DNA of 37,549 nt from an uncultured Clostridia bacterium. GTDB lineage: Bacteria > Bacillota > Clostridia > Oscillospirales > Oscillospiraceae. The stretch's first letter is position 1, and each line of letters begins with the position of its first letter. The notes beneath the pieces were generated by a model. That model ran no database searches, had not been told where the DNA came from, and saw only the letters and a list, made by a program, of their open reading frames with translations. Below, piece by piece: positions 15,319 through 22,764 of this stretch. The stretch spans positions 1-37,549 of the forward strand of contig CAMHMZ010000023.1 of assembly GCA_946186375.1 (NCBI GenBank), given 5' to 3'. A program made the translations under genes and the position numbers.

Positions 15319-15365
15319 GTTCGCCCGCGGGCGAACAGCTTGTCAGCGAAATCACAGACAGTATA
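15319..15365 (-). promoter_or_regulatory. Promoter and palindromic leader of the decarboxylase operon
   Basis: On the minus strand a TATACT -10 (15360-15365) with no good -35 is followed, within the leader, by an 18-bp perfect palindrome GTTCGCCCGCGGGCGAAC at 15319-15336. The palindrome lies just upstream of the ribosome binding site. It could be a repressor operator or an RNA hairpin that controls translation. Confidence 0.45.
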
Positions 15366-15522
15366 TCATAGTCTCCGCCGTAAATCCAGCGGAAAGTACC
15401 CGCTTCCTCCATTTTTCTGCCAACGCTGAGCAGGAGAGTTCAGCGACGAATTCGGGATCCGGAATGAGAGTTTTCAGAAGTCAGTTTTCAGTTTTCAGAT
15501 AACGACAAATTGGAGTTTGTCG

Positions 15523-15594
15523 CTGTCATTCTGAGGAGCGCCAGCGACGAAGAATCTTAAGATCCTTCGACTCGCTTCGCTCGCTCAGGATGAC
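15523..15594. repeat. Fold-back element GTCATTCTGAG...CTCAGGATGAC
   Basis: The ends TGTCATTCTGAGGAGC and GCTCAGGATGAC are inverted; the middle reads AAGAATCTTAAGATCCTTCGAC. A longer relative is at 35760-35865. Elements like this are known as common intergenic repeats in many bacterial genomes. It forms the left part of a 1.1-kb gene-free region (15366-16494). Confidence 0.7.
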
Positions 15595-15597
15595 GCC

Positions 15598-15665
15598 GTA
15601 GGGGCGGCTATCAGCCGCCCGTCAAACCAGTACCGTGTCCGCGGGCGGCTGATAGCCGCCCCTAC
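15598..15665. repeat. 68-bp GTAGGGGC palindromic element (exact inverse of 11644-11711)
   Basis: It begins GTAGGGGCGGCTATCAGCCG and ends with its reverse complement; the centre is CCGTCAAACCAGTACCGTG. It is identical, in reverse orientation, to the copy at 11644-11711. Confidence 0.85.
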
Positions 15666-16346
15666 GACATCATCTCAAACTCAGCGACTAATTCGGAATG
15701 CGGAATGATAGAATGAAGGGAAACGAAGGATTTATGCGGAAATTGACATTGCCATTGTAGGGGCCCGGCCATGGGCTCCTCGGCGGCCCGCGCGGTACAG
15801 CTTATAAAGCAGAACAAATCCCCGGCGAAAACGTAACATTCTACGAATTCGCCGGGAATTTTTGCATAATATTGGCTCGCTTCTGCCGGGCTGCCGAGGG
15901 CGGCAGCCCCTACGAAAGAACGCCGCATTTCCCGTAGGGGCGGCTATCAGCCGCCCGCCGTACCTGCACCGTGTCCGCGGGCCATTCGTGAATGGCCCCT
16001 ACGACATCATTTCTAACTCAGCGACTAATTCGGAATGCGGAGTTCGGAATGATAGAATGACGGGAAACGAAGGATTTATGCGGAAATTGACATTGCCATT
16101 GTAGGGGCCCGGCCATGGGCTCCTCGGCGGCCCGCGCGGTACAGCTTATAAAGCAGAACAAATCCCCGGCGAAAACGTAACATTCTACGAATTCGCCGGG
16201 AATTTTTGCATAATATTGGCTCGCTTCTGCCGGGCTGCCGAGGGCGGCAGCCCCTACGAAAGAACGCCGCATTTCCCGTAGGGGCGGCTATCAGCCGCCC
16301 GCCGTACCTGCACCGTGTCCGCGGGCCATTCGTGAATGGCCCCTAC
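15661..16346. repeat. Tandem duplication of a ~340-bp non-coding unit carrying two nested palindromic elements
   Basis: Two nearly identical copies (about 15661-16002 and 16003-16346) are offset by 337-344 bp. Copy two has a 7-bp insertion in the GGAATGCGGA tract. A truncated third start follows to about 16430. Each unit holds the recurring tail, a 157-bp element (15757-15913; 16101-16257) and a 69-bp element (15934-16002; 16278-16346). Both element types have GTAGGGGC...GCCCCTAC ends. The 157-bp element contains an inner GGCGAATTCGTA-type palindrome. Open frames that fall here are repeat-derived and not counted as genes. Confidence 0.85.
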
Positions 16347-16494
16347 GACATCATCTCAAACTCAGCGACAAATTCGGAATGCGGAGTTCGGAATGAAGGG
16401 AACGAAAGATTTATGCGGAAATTGACGTTTCTCTTTCTGAAAACTGAAAACTAAATCCCCGTTTATCTCTGAAAACTGACTTCTGAAATCTGAA
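16347..16494. repeat. Recurring intergenic tail downstream of mgtC
   Basis: AAATTCGGAATGCGGAGTTC, then GCGGAAATTGACGTTTCTC, TTTCTGAAAACTGAAAAC and AAATCCCCGTTT. This is the clearest copy of the tail sequence seen beside many genes in the window. No gene and no clear terminator for mgtC was seen. Confidence 0.6.
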
Positions 16495-17205
16495 TCAGCG
16501 GATCGGGCTGTTGCTGGCGCTGAGGATCTCGCCGTGCGCGTCCATGAAGGCCTTCATCTCGTCGTATGTAAGCTCGTTCTTGCGGCGGATCGTGATATCA
16601 TAGTCCGTCGTGCCGTCCTTGCGGCGATCCACCTTGCTCTCGGCGATGGAGGCGTTCCAGTCCTCGAGCTGCTTTGCAAGCGATCGGTTGAATTCATAGC
16701 CGTTTTTCACCGTGAACTGCAGGCGGTTCGTCGCATAGGCGTCCGAGCCGACGGCAAAGCGGTGCAGCAGGATCTGGACCGCGGTCATGAGCAAGGTCGC
16801 AAAGAGGCCTATGGCGATCATGCCCGCGCCGATGGCCAGGCCGATGCTCGCCGTTGTCCACAGGCAGGCCGCGGTGGTCAGGCCCTTGACCGTGCCGCCG
16901 TTTTTGAAGATGACGCCCGCGCCGAGAAAGCTGATGCCGCTGATGACCTGGGCTGCCACACGGGCCGGGTCGGAGGTGCGGGAGCCGTCCAGAATGCCGC
17001 CCAGCTCCTCAAAGCCGTATTTGGAGATGATCATCGCGAGCGCGGCGCCCAGACAGACGATGATATGCGTGCGGATGCCCGCCTCCTTGAAGCGGCGGCT
17101 GCGCTCAAAGCCGATCGCCGCGCCGCAGAGACAGGACAGCAGCAATCGCACAGCAAAGGCCAGCAGACGGTCCGCCGGCTGCAGCAATCCCAGATATTGT
17201 CCCAT
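16495..17205 (-). CDS. MgtC/SapB-family inner-membrane protein
   Basis: The 236-aa protein has four to five N-terminal transmembrane helices with the family motifs GAAIGFERSRRFKEAGIRTH (28-47) and DPARVAAQVISGISFLGAGV (79-98), followed by GGTVKGLTTAACLWTTASIG. A soluble ACT-like C-terminal domain follows (about 155-236). Members are linked to Mg2+ limitation, acid tolerance and, in pathogens, inhibition of ATP synthase; the role in commensal Clostridia is unclear. The start codon follows GGAGGGG. It is 80 bp downstream of the dehydrogenase gene, in the same direction. A GC-rich imperfect hairpin in the gap could reduce read-through. Confidence 0.92.
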   Translation of the reverse strand: MGQYLGLLQPADRLLAFAVRLLLSCLCGAAIGFERSRRFKEAGIRTHIIVCLGAALAMIISKYGFEELGGILDGSRTSDPARVAAQVISGISFLGAGVIFKNGGTVKGLTTAACLWTTASIGLAIGAGMIAIGLFATLLMTAVQILLHRFAVGSDAYATNRLQFTVKNGYEFNRSLAKQLEDWNASIAESKVDRRKDGTTDYDITIRRKNELTYDEMKAFMDAHGEILSASNSPIR

Positions 17206-17285
17206 ATTCCACCCCTCCGGATCTTTCTTGCAATGTCGCGCGGGGCCGAAGCGCTGCTCCGACCCCGCTCTCTATTCTATTCCTT

Positions 17286-18731
17286 TTACAGCCCCGCGTC
17301 AAGTGCCTCGGCGCGGTCGAGCACCATCTGCACGAATTCGTCGTTCCATACGCCCGTGAAATGCAGCAGGTCGATGATGGAGAAACGGTTGCGCATCAGA
17401 TGGCAGTTGGTGATAGCCCAGCGCACGGTGTCGGCGTCCACGGGGAAGTTCAGCTCACTGTAGCGGCAGGGGGCCGCCGCGTTGTGCATGCAGGTGGAGA
17501 TATAGGCCGGATCCTTGACCCAGCCGGACACCTGCGCCTTGAAGTCGTCGAAGTTGTCGAGGAAGGCGCGGAAGCCCTCCTTCGCGTTGTGCCACTTCGT
17601 CAGCTTTTTCTGATAGTCCGACCAGCACTCGTTGGCGGCGGCGTGCGTGTTGTCCAGCCAGTCGAAGGCGGCCTTCACGCGCGGCTCCATCTCCTCGTGC
17701 GTCGGGTAGCACTTGTCGATGTCCACGCTCTTCGGGTCGAATTCATGCAGCAGCCAGTCCCACAAAATGCAGGAGATGATGCCGGAGACGGCGACCTGCG
17801 TGCCGTGATAGCAGATGCCGGTCTTGCGTACGCCGGAGGACATGTCGATCAGATGGCTCATGACGTGCTCCGAGCCGGAGGCCGGGGAGCTCTCGTCCGC
17901 CAGGCCCATCGAGAAGCCGCTGAGCGTGAGGACGTTGGCGAGGTCGCCGATGACCTTGGGATCGCAGGCGGCCAAGCGCGAGGAATTCTCCAGCAGGCGC
18001 TCGCACTGTGTGCGGATCATGTCCGAGGGCGCGGTGTGGAAGTTGCCGCCCATGCCGAGGGTGTAGCTGAGATACCAGTCCACCGGGGCCGTCCAGGTGG
18101 CGATCAGATCGCCGTAGCCGCTGACGTTCATCTCGGGCGGGGCGGCGGTGACGACGTCCAGATCGATGATGAGGATGGACGGATAGCGGGAGTGCACCGT
18201 GCGCTTGACGCCGCTGATGAGCATGACGGAGGAGTTGTCGGAGAAGGCGTTGACCGACAGGGCCGTCTGCACGATGATGAGCGGCAGCGGGTGCTCCTTG
18301 TTCGCAGTGAAGGTGGCGTATTTGTTCAGGTCGCAGATCGTGCCGGAGCCGACGCCGACCACGCAGTCCACGCCCTCGAAGCGCGCCTGGATCTTGGCGG
18401 CGTTCTCGGGGGTGCAGTGGACGATGCTGTCCGGCTCGCTGATGACCAGCCATTCCACGTCGAAGCTCTTCTGCAGCTGGGCGTAGACGGCTTCCTTGAC
18501 GTTCTGCTCATGCACGTCGCTGATGAGCGTGGGGCCGGTGACGAGCAGGACCTTCTTCCCGTCGGTCAGCTGACGGACGCAGTCGCTGAGCTTTTCGACG
18601 GCGCCGTGCTCGATGAGCACCGCGTCCATGGCGATGTCGTGCAGCTTTTCCGGGTGCTCCTGATGGGCCATGATGTCCCGCAGCTCGTCGAGCCTGGAGG
18701 CATCGGCCTCGATCAGACGTTTATCCAACAT
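17286..18731 (-). CDS. Glycerol-1-phosphate dehydrogenase-like (iron-type alcohol dehydrogenase superfamily), 481 aa
   Basis: It carries the nucleotide-binding VVGVGSGTICDLNKY motif (124-138) and the metal-binding set of the G1PDH/dehydroquinate-synthase superfamily: Asp208 (GYGDLIATWTAPVDW), His289 (GSEHVMSHLID) and His309 (YHGTQVAV). The AraM/EgsA family reduces dihydroxyacetone phosphate to sn-glycerol-1-phosphate, or acts on related phosphorylated polyols. This protein is longer than typical (~350-400 aa), with an added N-terminal segment and a C-terminal region (about 330-480; KAAFDWLDNTHAAANECWSD). GGGAGG lies 9 nt before the ATG. It follows a second, different family member in the same operon. 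The real substrate is unknown. Confidence 0.85.
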   Translation of the reverse strand: MLDKRLIEADASRLDELRDIMAHQEHPEKLHDIAMDAVLIEHGAVEKLSDCVRQLTDGKKVLLVTGPTLISDVHEQNVKEAVYAQLQKSFDVEWLVISEPDSIVHCTPENAAKIQARFEGVDCVVGVGSGTICDLNKYATFTANKEHPLPLIIVQTALSVNAFSDNSSVMLISGVKRTVHSRYPSILIIDLDVVTAAPPEMNVSGYGDLIATWTAPVDWYLSYTLGMGGNFHTAPSDMIRTQCERLLENSSRLAACDPKVIGDLANVLTLSGFSMGLADESSPASGSEHVMSHLIDMSSGVRKTGICYHGTQVAVSGIISCILWDWLLHEFDPKSVDIDKCYPTHEEMEPRVKAAFDWLDNTHAAANECWSDYQKKLTKWHNAKEGFRAFLDNFDDFKAQVSGWVKDPAYISTCMHNAAAPCRYSELNFPVDADTVRWAITNCHLMRNRFSIIDLLHFTGVWNDEFVQMVLDRAEALDAGL

Positions 18732-18757
18732 GACACATAACCTCCCTTTTTACACAG

Positions 18758-18802
18758 GGGGATGCGGCGCATCCCCGCTCCCCGGACGCGGCGCGCCCGG
18801 GG
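18758..18802 (-). other. Two consecutive GC-rich hairpins between the dehydrogenase genes
   Basis: GGGGATGC-GGC-GCATCCCC (18758-18776) and CCCCGG...CCGGGG (18780-18802) lie in the 85-bp gap. Neither has a strong T run, so they look more like mRNA processing or stabilising structures, or a leaky terminator. Confidence 0.5.
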
Positions 18803-18816
18803 ACAGGCAAGCTCAC

Positions 18817-20067
18817 TTATTCGTGGAAGTCCAGCACCCGCTTCATGCGGATGAGCGTGAGGCGGTTGCGGATGGCGGCGGAGATGTCCAGCGCCTCCTC
18901 CGACAGGCTCGGGTCGATGCCGATGTGCTCGGGCAGATACTTGCAGCCACAGGCCTTATAGAGCGCCTCCAGCTCCTCCACCGGCGGGATGGTGTTGATG
19001 ATCTCGACGATCTCGTCCCAGTGGTCGACGATGTTCTGCGGATCGAACTTGCCGAGAATGTCCTTGTCGGGGGCGTTTTCCTTCATGATGCCGTCATAGA
19101 GCCGCTCGCCGAACTTCTCCATGACCCATTCGCTCGTCAGCGGCTCGAAGGGCTTGGCGGTCGGGTGCAGCTTGGCAAGGCGGTGATACTCCTTCGCGGC
19201 CGCGAAGGTGCCGACGCCGACGCATTCGCCGTGGATGCCCTCGGCCTGCTCGAAGCGCGGCGGCTTCATCTCGACAAGGTGCGCCATCAGATGCTCCGCG
19301 CCTGAGGCGGCGCGGGAGTTATCCCAGAGCTGCATGGTCAGGCCGCTCTTCATCTGGGCCATGGTCATGGCCTCGTGGTCGATCTCACCCGTGGCGGCCA
19401 TCTTGTCGGCGGCAGCGCGCATGATGTCCAGCGCCTCCTGCGCCAGACCCGCGACCATCGGGCAGTAGTCCTCGCCCGAGACGAGCGTCGCGATCTTCCA
19501 GTCGGCCAGGGAGATGTACTTGGCCAGGATGTCGTTGACGCCGCTGGACACAAGACGCTTCGGCGCGCCCTTGATGATGTCCAGATCCGCCACGACCAGC
19601 GCCGGGGCCTTCATGGAGATGGACTTCTTCTGGCCCTTGACGATCACGGAGCAGATGCTGGCCGTGAAGCCGTCGGAGCTGGCCAGAGTCGGGATCGCGA
19701 CGAAGGGGATGCCGAGCTTGTAGGCAGGATAGCGGCCGAAGTCCATGATAGTGCCGGCGCCGAAGGCCACGAGCACCTCGGGCTTGTCGAGCTTGGTCAT
19801 CATGTCCTCGATGAGCACGTCCTCCGAGCGCAGGCCCTGCGCAGGCAGGACGATCTCCTGGTCGGCCTTGATGTGCTTGCCCTCGGTCAGCCCGTAGACA
19901 AAGCTGTCGTACACCACGGTGCGCCGCTTGTCGCCGAGGCCCACCGCCGCCATATATTCCTCAAAGCGGCTGAGCGCGTCGTATTCGACGACGACCATCT
20001 TTGTCTCGAGCTCGTGGTCGCGGCCGCAGCTGCATTTGCCGACGTATTTCGTGCAATCCATAATCAT
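18817..20067 (-). CDS. Glycerol-1-phosphate dehydrogenase-like (iron-type alcohol dehydrogenase superfamily), 416 aa
   Basis: The start at 20067 is set by GAGGT 7 nt upstream; a longer upstream frame would overlap the flavin reductase gene. Motifs: AFGAGTIMDFGRYPA (101-115), PTLASSDGFTAS (126-137), Asp179 in SGVNDILAKYISLADWKIA, His259 (SGAEHLMAHLVEM) and His279 (IHGECVGVG). These match the AraM/EgsA sn-glycerol-1-phosphate dehydrogenase group. The N-terminus has Cys5, Cys12, Cys14 and His18 (GKCSCGRDHEL), a possible extra metal site. It differs clearly from the 481-aa neighbour, so the pair may catalyse two redox steps or form a hetero-oligomer. The operon also encodes a flavin reductase and a TIM-barrel protein. 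Confidence 0.87.
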   Translation of the reverse strand: MIMDCTKYVGKCSCGRDHELETKMVVVEYDALSRFEEYMAAVGLGDKRRTVVYDSFVYGLTEGKHIKADQEIVLPAQGLRSEDVLIEDMMTKLDKPEVLVAFGAGTIMDFGRYPAYKLGIPFVAIPTLASSDGFTASICSVIVKGQKKSISMKAPALVVADLDIIKGAPKRLVSSGVNDILAKYISLADWKIATLVSGEDYCPMVAGLAQEALDIMRAAADKMAATGEIDHEAMTMAQMKSGLTMQLWDNSRAASGAEHLMAHLVEMKPPRFEQAEGIHGECVGVGTFAAAKEYHRLAKLHPTAKPFEPLTSEWVMEKFGERLYDGIMKENAPDKDILGKFDPQNIVDHWDEIVEIINTIPPVEELEALYKACGCKYLPEHIGIDPSLSEEALDISAAIRNRLTLIRMKRVLDFHE

Positions 20068-20090
20068 AAGCAGTACCTCTTTCCCGGTCG

Positions 20091-20585
20091 TCAGACCGTG
20101 CCCAGACGGGCGTAGCCGTCGAAGGCGAATAATTGTTTGATCTCCGCGTCGCCGCGGCAGGCAAGGATCTCCGCCAGATAGAAGACGTGGTCGCCGGCTT
20201 CGATCTGATCGGCGAGGCGGCACTCGAAGGCCGCGCGGCTGTCAGAGACGAGACTGGCCTCCACCGCGGAGGCCTTCTCCAGCGGGATGCCGAATTCGCG
20301 GGCCTTGTCATGCTCGCGGCCGGAGCAGCGCCCGCACTGCAGAGCCGCGTCCTGCAGCTGCTCCCCCACGACGCTCAGCGTAAAGACGCCGCCGCGCTCG
20401 ATGAGAGAGCCGCTCAGGCCTTTTTTGCTCAGGCACACGCCGAGCATCGGCGGGTGGTTGGACAGATACGTCCACCAGGACACCGCCATCAGATTGTCGC
20501 TGCCGTCGGCCTTGCGCACACAGAGCAGCGCGAAGGGGGCAGGCGCAGTCAGGCGCTGAGCCTGCCCCAGAGTGAGTTCCGTCAT
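20091..20585 (-). CDS. Flavin reductase-like FMN-binding split-barrel protein
   Basis: The 164-aa protein has the flavin reductase domain: an N-terminal strand (TAPAPFALLCVRKADGSDNL), then AVSWWTYLSNHPPMLGVCLS, FTLSVVGEQL and the C-terminal HVFYLAEILACRGD. Members bind FMN and reduce flavin with NAD(P)H or serve as flavoredoxin-like electron carriers. It starts 3 bp after the TIM-barrel gene and ends 23 bp before the 416-aa dehydrogenase, so it is co-transcribed and perhaps translationally coupled. Two Cys (QCGRCSGREHD) near the active-site loop are notable. Its redox partner in the operon is not known. Confidence 0.88.
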   Translation of the reverse strand: MTELTLGQAQRLTAPAPFALLCVRKADGSDNLMAVSWWTYLSNHPPMLGVCLSKKGLSGSLIERGGVFTLSVVGEQLQDAALQCGRCSGREHDKAREFGIPLEKASAVEASLVSDSRAAFECRLADQIEAGDHVFYLAEILACRGDAEIKQLFAFDGYARLGTV

Positions 20586-20588
20586 GCC

Positions 20589-21263
20589 TTATTTCGCCTT
20601 CATATAATAGGCGACGGCGACGAGGTTGTCGCGGAAGGAGCCCGTCGGGACGAACTTCTTCTCGAACAGGGCAGAGCCCATCGTGAAGGTCCAGGGGCCG
20701 ATATCGAACATGGTGTCGATGCGCTTGAAGCTGTTGATGCTGCCGGCGATGCAGATCTTGGCAGGCACGGCCGCGCAGAAGTCATAGGCCAGCTTCTCGC
20801 CGTCGATCACATGGCGGTAGGCCAGGATGTCGAAGCCCTCGATGCCCTTTGCCATGAGATCCTTCGCGTTCTGGATGATCTCCTCGTTCGTGCCCTCGAG
20901 GATGGAGGGGCTGCCGGAGACCTGGCCGACGAAGGGCAGATACTCCATGCCGTTGTCCTTGAGGAGCTTGGCGACGGAGTCGTAGTACAGGGTGCCCATC
21001 AGATAGTCGAAGCCGCAGTCGATGGCCGTCTGCGCGCCGTCGAGGCAGGAGGCCTCGTCATAGGTGACGACCTCGAGGAAGGTGGTCTTGCCGGCGTCCT
21101 TCATGGCCTTGACCAGCGCCTTCATCTGATCCTTGGGAAGACCCACGTTCTTGAAGCCCCAGTACTTGACCTCCTCGAGATCCTTGCACTGCTCAAAGAC
21201 CTCATGCGCGTTTTTCACGGTCACGTCGTGATGGGTCAGCATGATGATGATATCGGGTCTCAT
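20589..21263 (-). CDS. Uncharacterised phosphate-binding TIM-barrel protein
   Basis: The 224-aa protein has alternating strands and helices typical of a (beta/alpha)8 barrel. Near the C-terminus are loops like the phosphate-binding pair of ribulose-phosphate-binding barrels: CIAGSINSFKRIDTMF and TFTMGSALFEKKFVP. Other conserved-looking segments are IIIMLTHHDVTVKNA, TFLEVVTYDEASCL and YLPFVGQVSGSPSILEGTNE. I cannot place it in a characterised enzyme family; aldolase, epimerase or decarboxylase activity on a phosphorylated sugar would suit the context. AAGGAGG lies 7 nt before the ATG. It is the first gene of the operon, divergent from the DeoR repressor. Confidence 0.75.
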   Translation of the reverse strand: MRPDIIIMLTHHDVTVKNAHEVFEQCKDLEEVKYWGFKNVGLPKDQMKALVKAMKDAGKTTFLEVVTYDEASCLDGAQTAIDCGFDYLMGTLYYDSVAKLLKDNGMEYLPFVGQVSGSPSILEGTNEEIIQNAKDLMAKGIEGFDILAYRHVIDGEKLAYDFCAAVPAKICIAGSINSFKRIDTMFDIGPWTFTMGSALFEKKFVPTGSFRDNLVAVAYYMKAK

Positions 21264-21405
21264 AATTCTTCCTCCTTATATGATATGGTTGTTGATCGGC
21301 GGTCGCCCGCCGTGTGTTACAGGTCAAAAAGTTTTGCTGTACAAATCGCTAAAGAAGGTATACAATCAGTTTTGTTCTTTGATCCTTCCGAAGGGAGGCA
21401 GCCTC

Positions 21406-22155
21406 ATGAAAACAGCCAAGCGTGAGCAGAAGATCATCGGCTTTCTGGAAAGCCGCGGCGCCATGAGCGTGGAGGAGCTGAGCCATCTGCTTGACGTGTC
21501 GGTTTCCACGCTGCGCAAGCAGCTGGCCATCATGCAGGAGAGCGGGCTCGTGATCCGCACCTACGGCGGCGTCATGCCCGTCAACCGTGTGCCGGACGAG
21601 ACCTTTGAGAGCAAGCTCCACAAGAACATCGCCGAAAAGCGCCGTATCGCGGAGCTGGCGCGCACGCTCATCCCGGCCGGAGCGACCATCGCCCTCGGCA
21701 GCGGGACTACGATCTACGGTCTCGCCAACCTCCTGGACGACCTGCCCAAGGGCACCATCTACACCAATTCCATGCAGTCGGCGGATCTCGCCGCGCGCTG
21801 CCAGGATCTGGAGGTGCACCTCAGCAGCGGCATCCTCCGCAGCCGTACCGGCACGATCATCGGCAGCGAGGCGGCGGAATATTTCCGCTCCCTGCGCGGC
21901 GTGGACTATGCCTTCGTCGGCTGCGACGCCATCGACAGCAGCGGCGCCGTGCTGAGCGACAATCTCTCCGTCGCTTCGGTGGAAAAGCTGATCCTCAGCT
22001 GCGCCAGACACAAATACATCCTCTGCGACAACTCCAAGCTCGGGCAGAGCGCCGTGGCGCGGGTCACGCATCTCAAGGACGTGGACGGGCTCATCACGGC
22101 CCAGTCCCCCGCCGCGGAGGTCTACGCCCCGCAGACAAAGCTCCTCTTCGCCTGA
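21406..22155 (+). CDS. DeoR-family transcriptional repressor
   Basis: The 249-aa protein has an N-terminal winged helix (about 1-57; EQKIIGFLESRGAMSVEELS, VSTLRKQLAIM, IRTYGGVM). The DeoR sensor domain follows with its usual motifs: ALGSGTTIYGLANLL, YTNSMQSADLA, FVGCDAIDSSGAV and ILCDNSKLGQSAVAR. DeoR proteins typically respond to phosphorylated sugars and repress adjacent catabolic operons. The ATG at 21406 has GGGAGG 7 nt upstream; the longer open frame reaching back to 21241 runs into the divergent promoter region. It sits between the TIM-barrel/dehydrogenase operon and the TRAP transporter, making it the probable regulator of both. Confidence 0.93.
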   Translation: MKTAKREQKIIGFLESRGAMSVEELSHLLDVSVSTLRKQLAIMQESGLVIRTYGGVMPVNRVPDETFESKLHKNIAEKRRIAELARTLIPAGATIALGSGTTIYGLANLLDDLPKGTIYTNSMQSADLAARCQDLEVHLSSGILRSRTGTIIGSEAAEYFRSLRGVDYAFVGCDAIDSSGAVLSDNLSVASVEKLILSCARHKYILCDNSKLGQSAVARVTHLKDVDGLITAQSPAAEVYAPQTKLLFA

Positions 22156-22166
22156 AGCGCTTTCTC

Positions 22167-22192
22167 AAGACCGGCTCCGGCCGGTCTTTTTT
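22167..22192 (+). terminator. Intrinsic terminator of deoR
   Basis: AAGACCGGC, loop TCCG, GCCGGTCTT and then more Ts, 12 bp after the stop codon. The Ts overlap the stop codon of the convergent small membrane gene. Confidence 0.85.
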
Positions 22193-22674
22193 CATGCCCC
22201 GGCGAGGGCCGCGCGCAGAGAAGCGAGCGCTTCCGCTTCCGCCTCCGGCAGGAGCGCTTCGTCGATCTCCGCCGCGGCCTCCTGCGCGCCCGCCGTGTCT
22301 CCGGCTTCGAGCCGCTCCCCGGCCAGACGCAGAGCCGTGCGGCTGCGCATCGTCAGCGCGGCCTCGCCCTCGAGCGCGCCGAAGCCCTCGAGCGCCTCCT
22401 CATACTCGCCGTTCTGAAAGAGGATGCCGGCTTCGAGATAGGCCAGGTCCTCCGGATGATAGCGCTCCATCCAGGCCGGGAAGAGCAGCAGGGCCTTCGC
22501 CGTGCGAAACTCGTCCCGCGCCGCGAAGGGGCGGGACACGATGCCCGTGAAAAACAGGATCGACAGCAGCAGCAGCGAGCCGAGCGCGACACGCCACCAG
22601 CTCATCTTGCCGAGCGGGCGATAGGTCCTGTCATGGCGGATCTTTCGATAGAGGCTGAACTTGTTGTTATCCAT
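22192..22674 (-). CDS. Small membrane-anchored TPR-like protein
   Basis: The 160-aa protein has a basic N-terminus (SLYRKIRHDRTYRPLGK), one transmembrane helix (VALGSLLLLSILFFTGIV), and a helical, Ala/Glu-rich remainder (DLAYLEAGILFQNGEYEEAL, GFGALEGEAALTMRSRTALR) that reads like two or three degenerate TPR units. No family is recognised. It lies 90 bp downstream of dctM in the same direction, with GGAG before the ATG, so it may be read through from the TRAP operon. A link to TRAP transport is inference only. Confidence 0.7.
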   Translation of the reverse strand: MDNNKFSLYRKIRHDRTYRPLGKMSWWRVALGSLLLLSILFFTGIVSRPFAARDEFRTAKALLLFPAWMERYHPEDLAYLEAGILFQNGEYEEALEGFGALEGEAALTMRSRTALRLAGERLEAGDTAGAQEAAAEIDEALLPEAEAEALASLRAALAGA

Positions 22675-22764
22675 GCGAACACTCCGATTTACGGCCGGGA
22701 CGGCTGTGTCTGCGCGGAAAGCGAGGTCTCTCCCCCGCTCTCCGCGCGGTTTGCCCCGCGGCCG

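Noticed and set aside
15662-16454. Pairs of near-identical open frames of 80-88 codons on both strands
   Set aside because: They fall inside the tandem 340-bp repeat, overlap palindromic elements and each other, and lack ribosome binding sites. They are repeat shadows, not duplicated genes.
17240-17268. Terminator between the 481-aa dehydrogenase and mgtC
   Set aside because: The hairpin has mismatches and no T run on the minus strand, so it is not listed as a terminator.
20068-20223. N-terminal extension of the 416-aa dehydrogenase
   Set aside because: Arg/Pro-rich shadow sequence overlapping the flavin reductase gene; the ATG at 20067 has GAGGT at good spacing.
20589-21263. PcrB-type prenylglyceryl-phosphate synthase
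   Set aside because: A G1P-using barrel would suit the neighbours, but the sequence lacks recognisable PcrB motifs, so the call stays at unknown TIM barrel.
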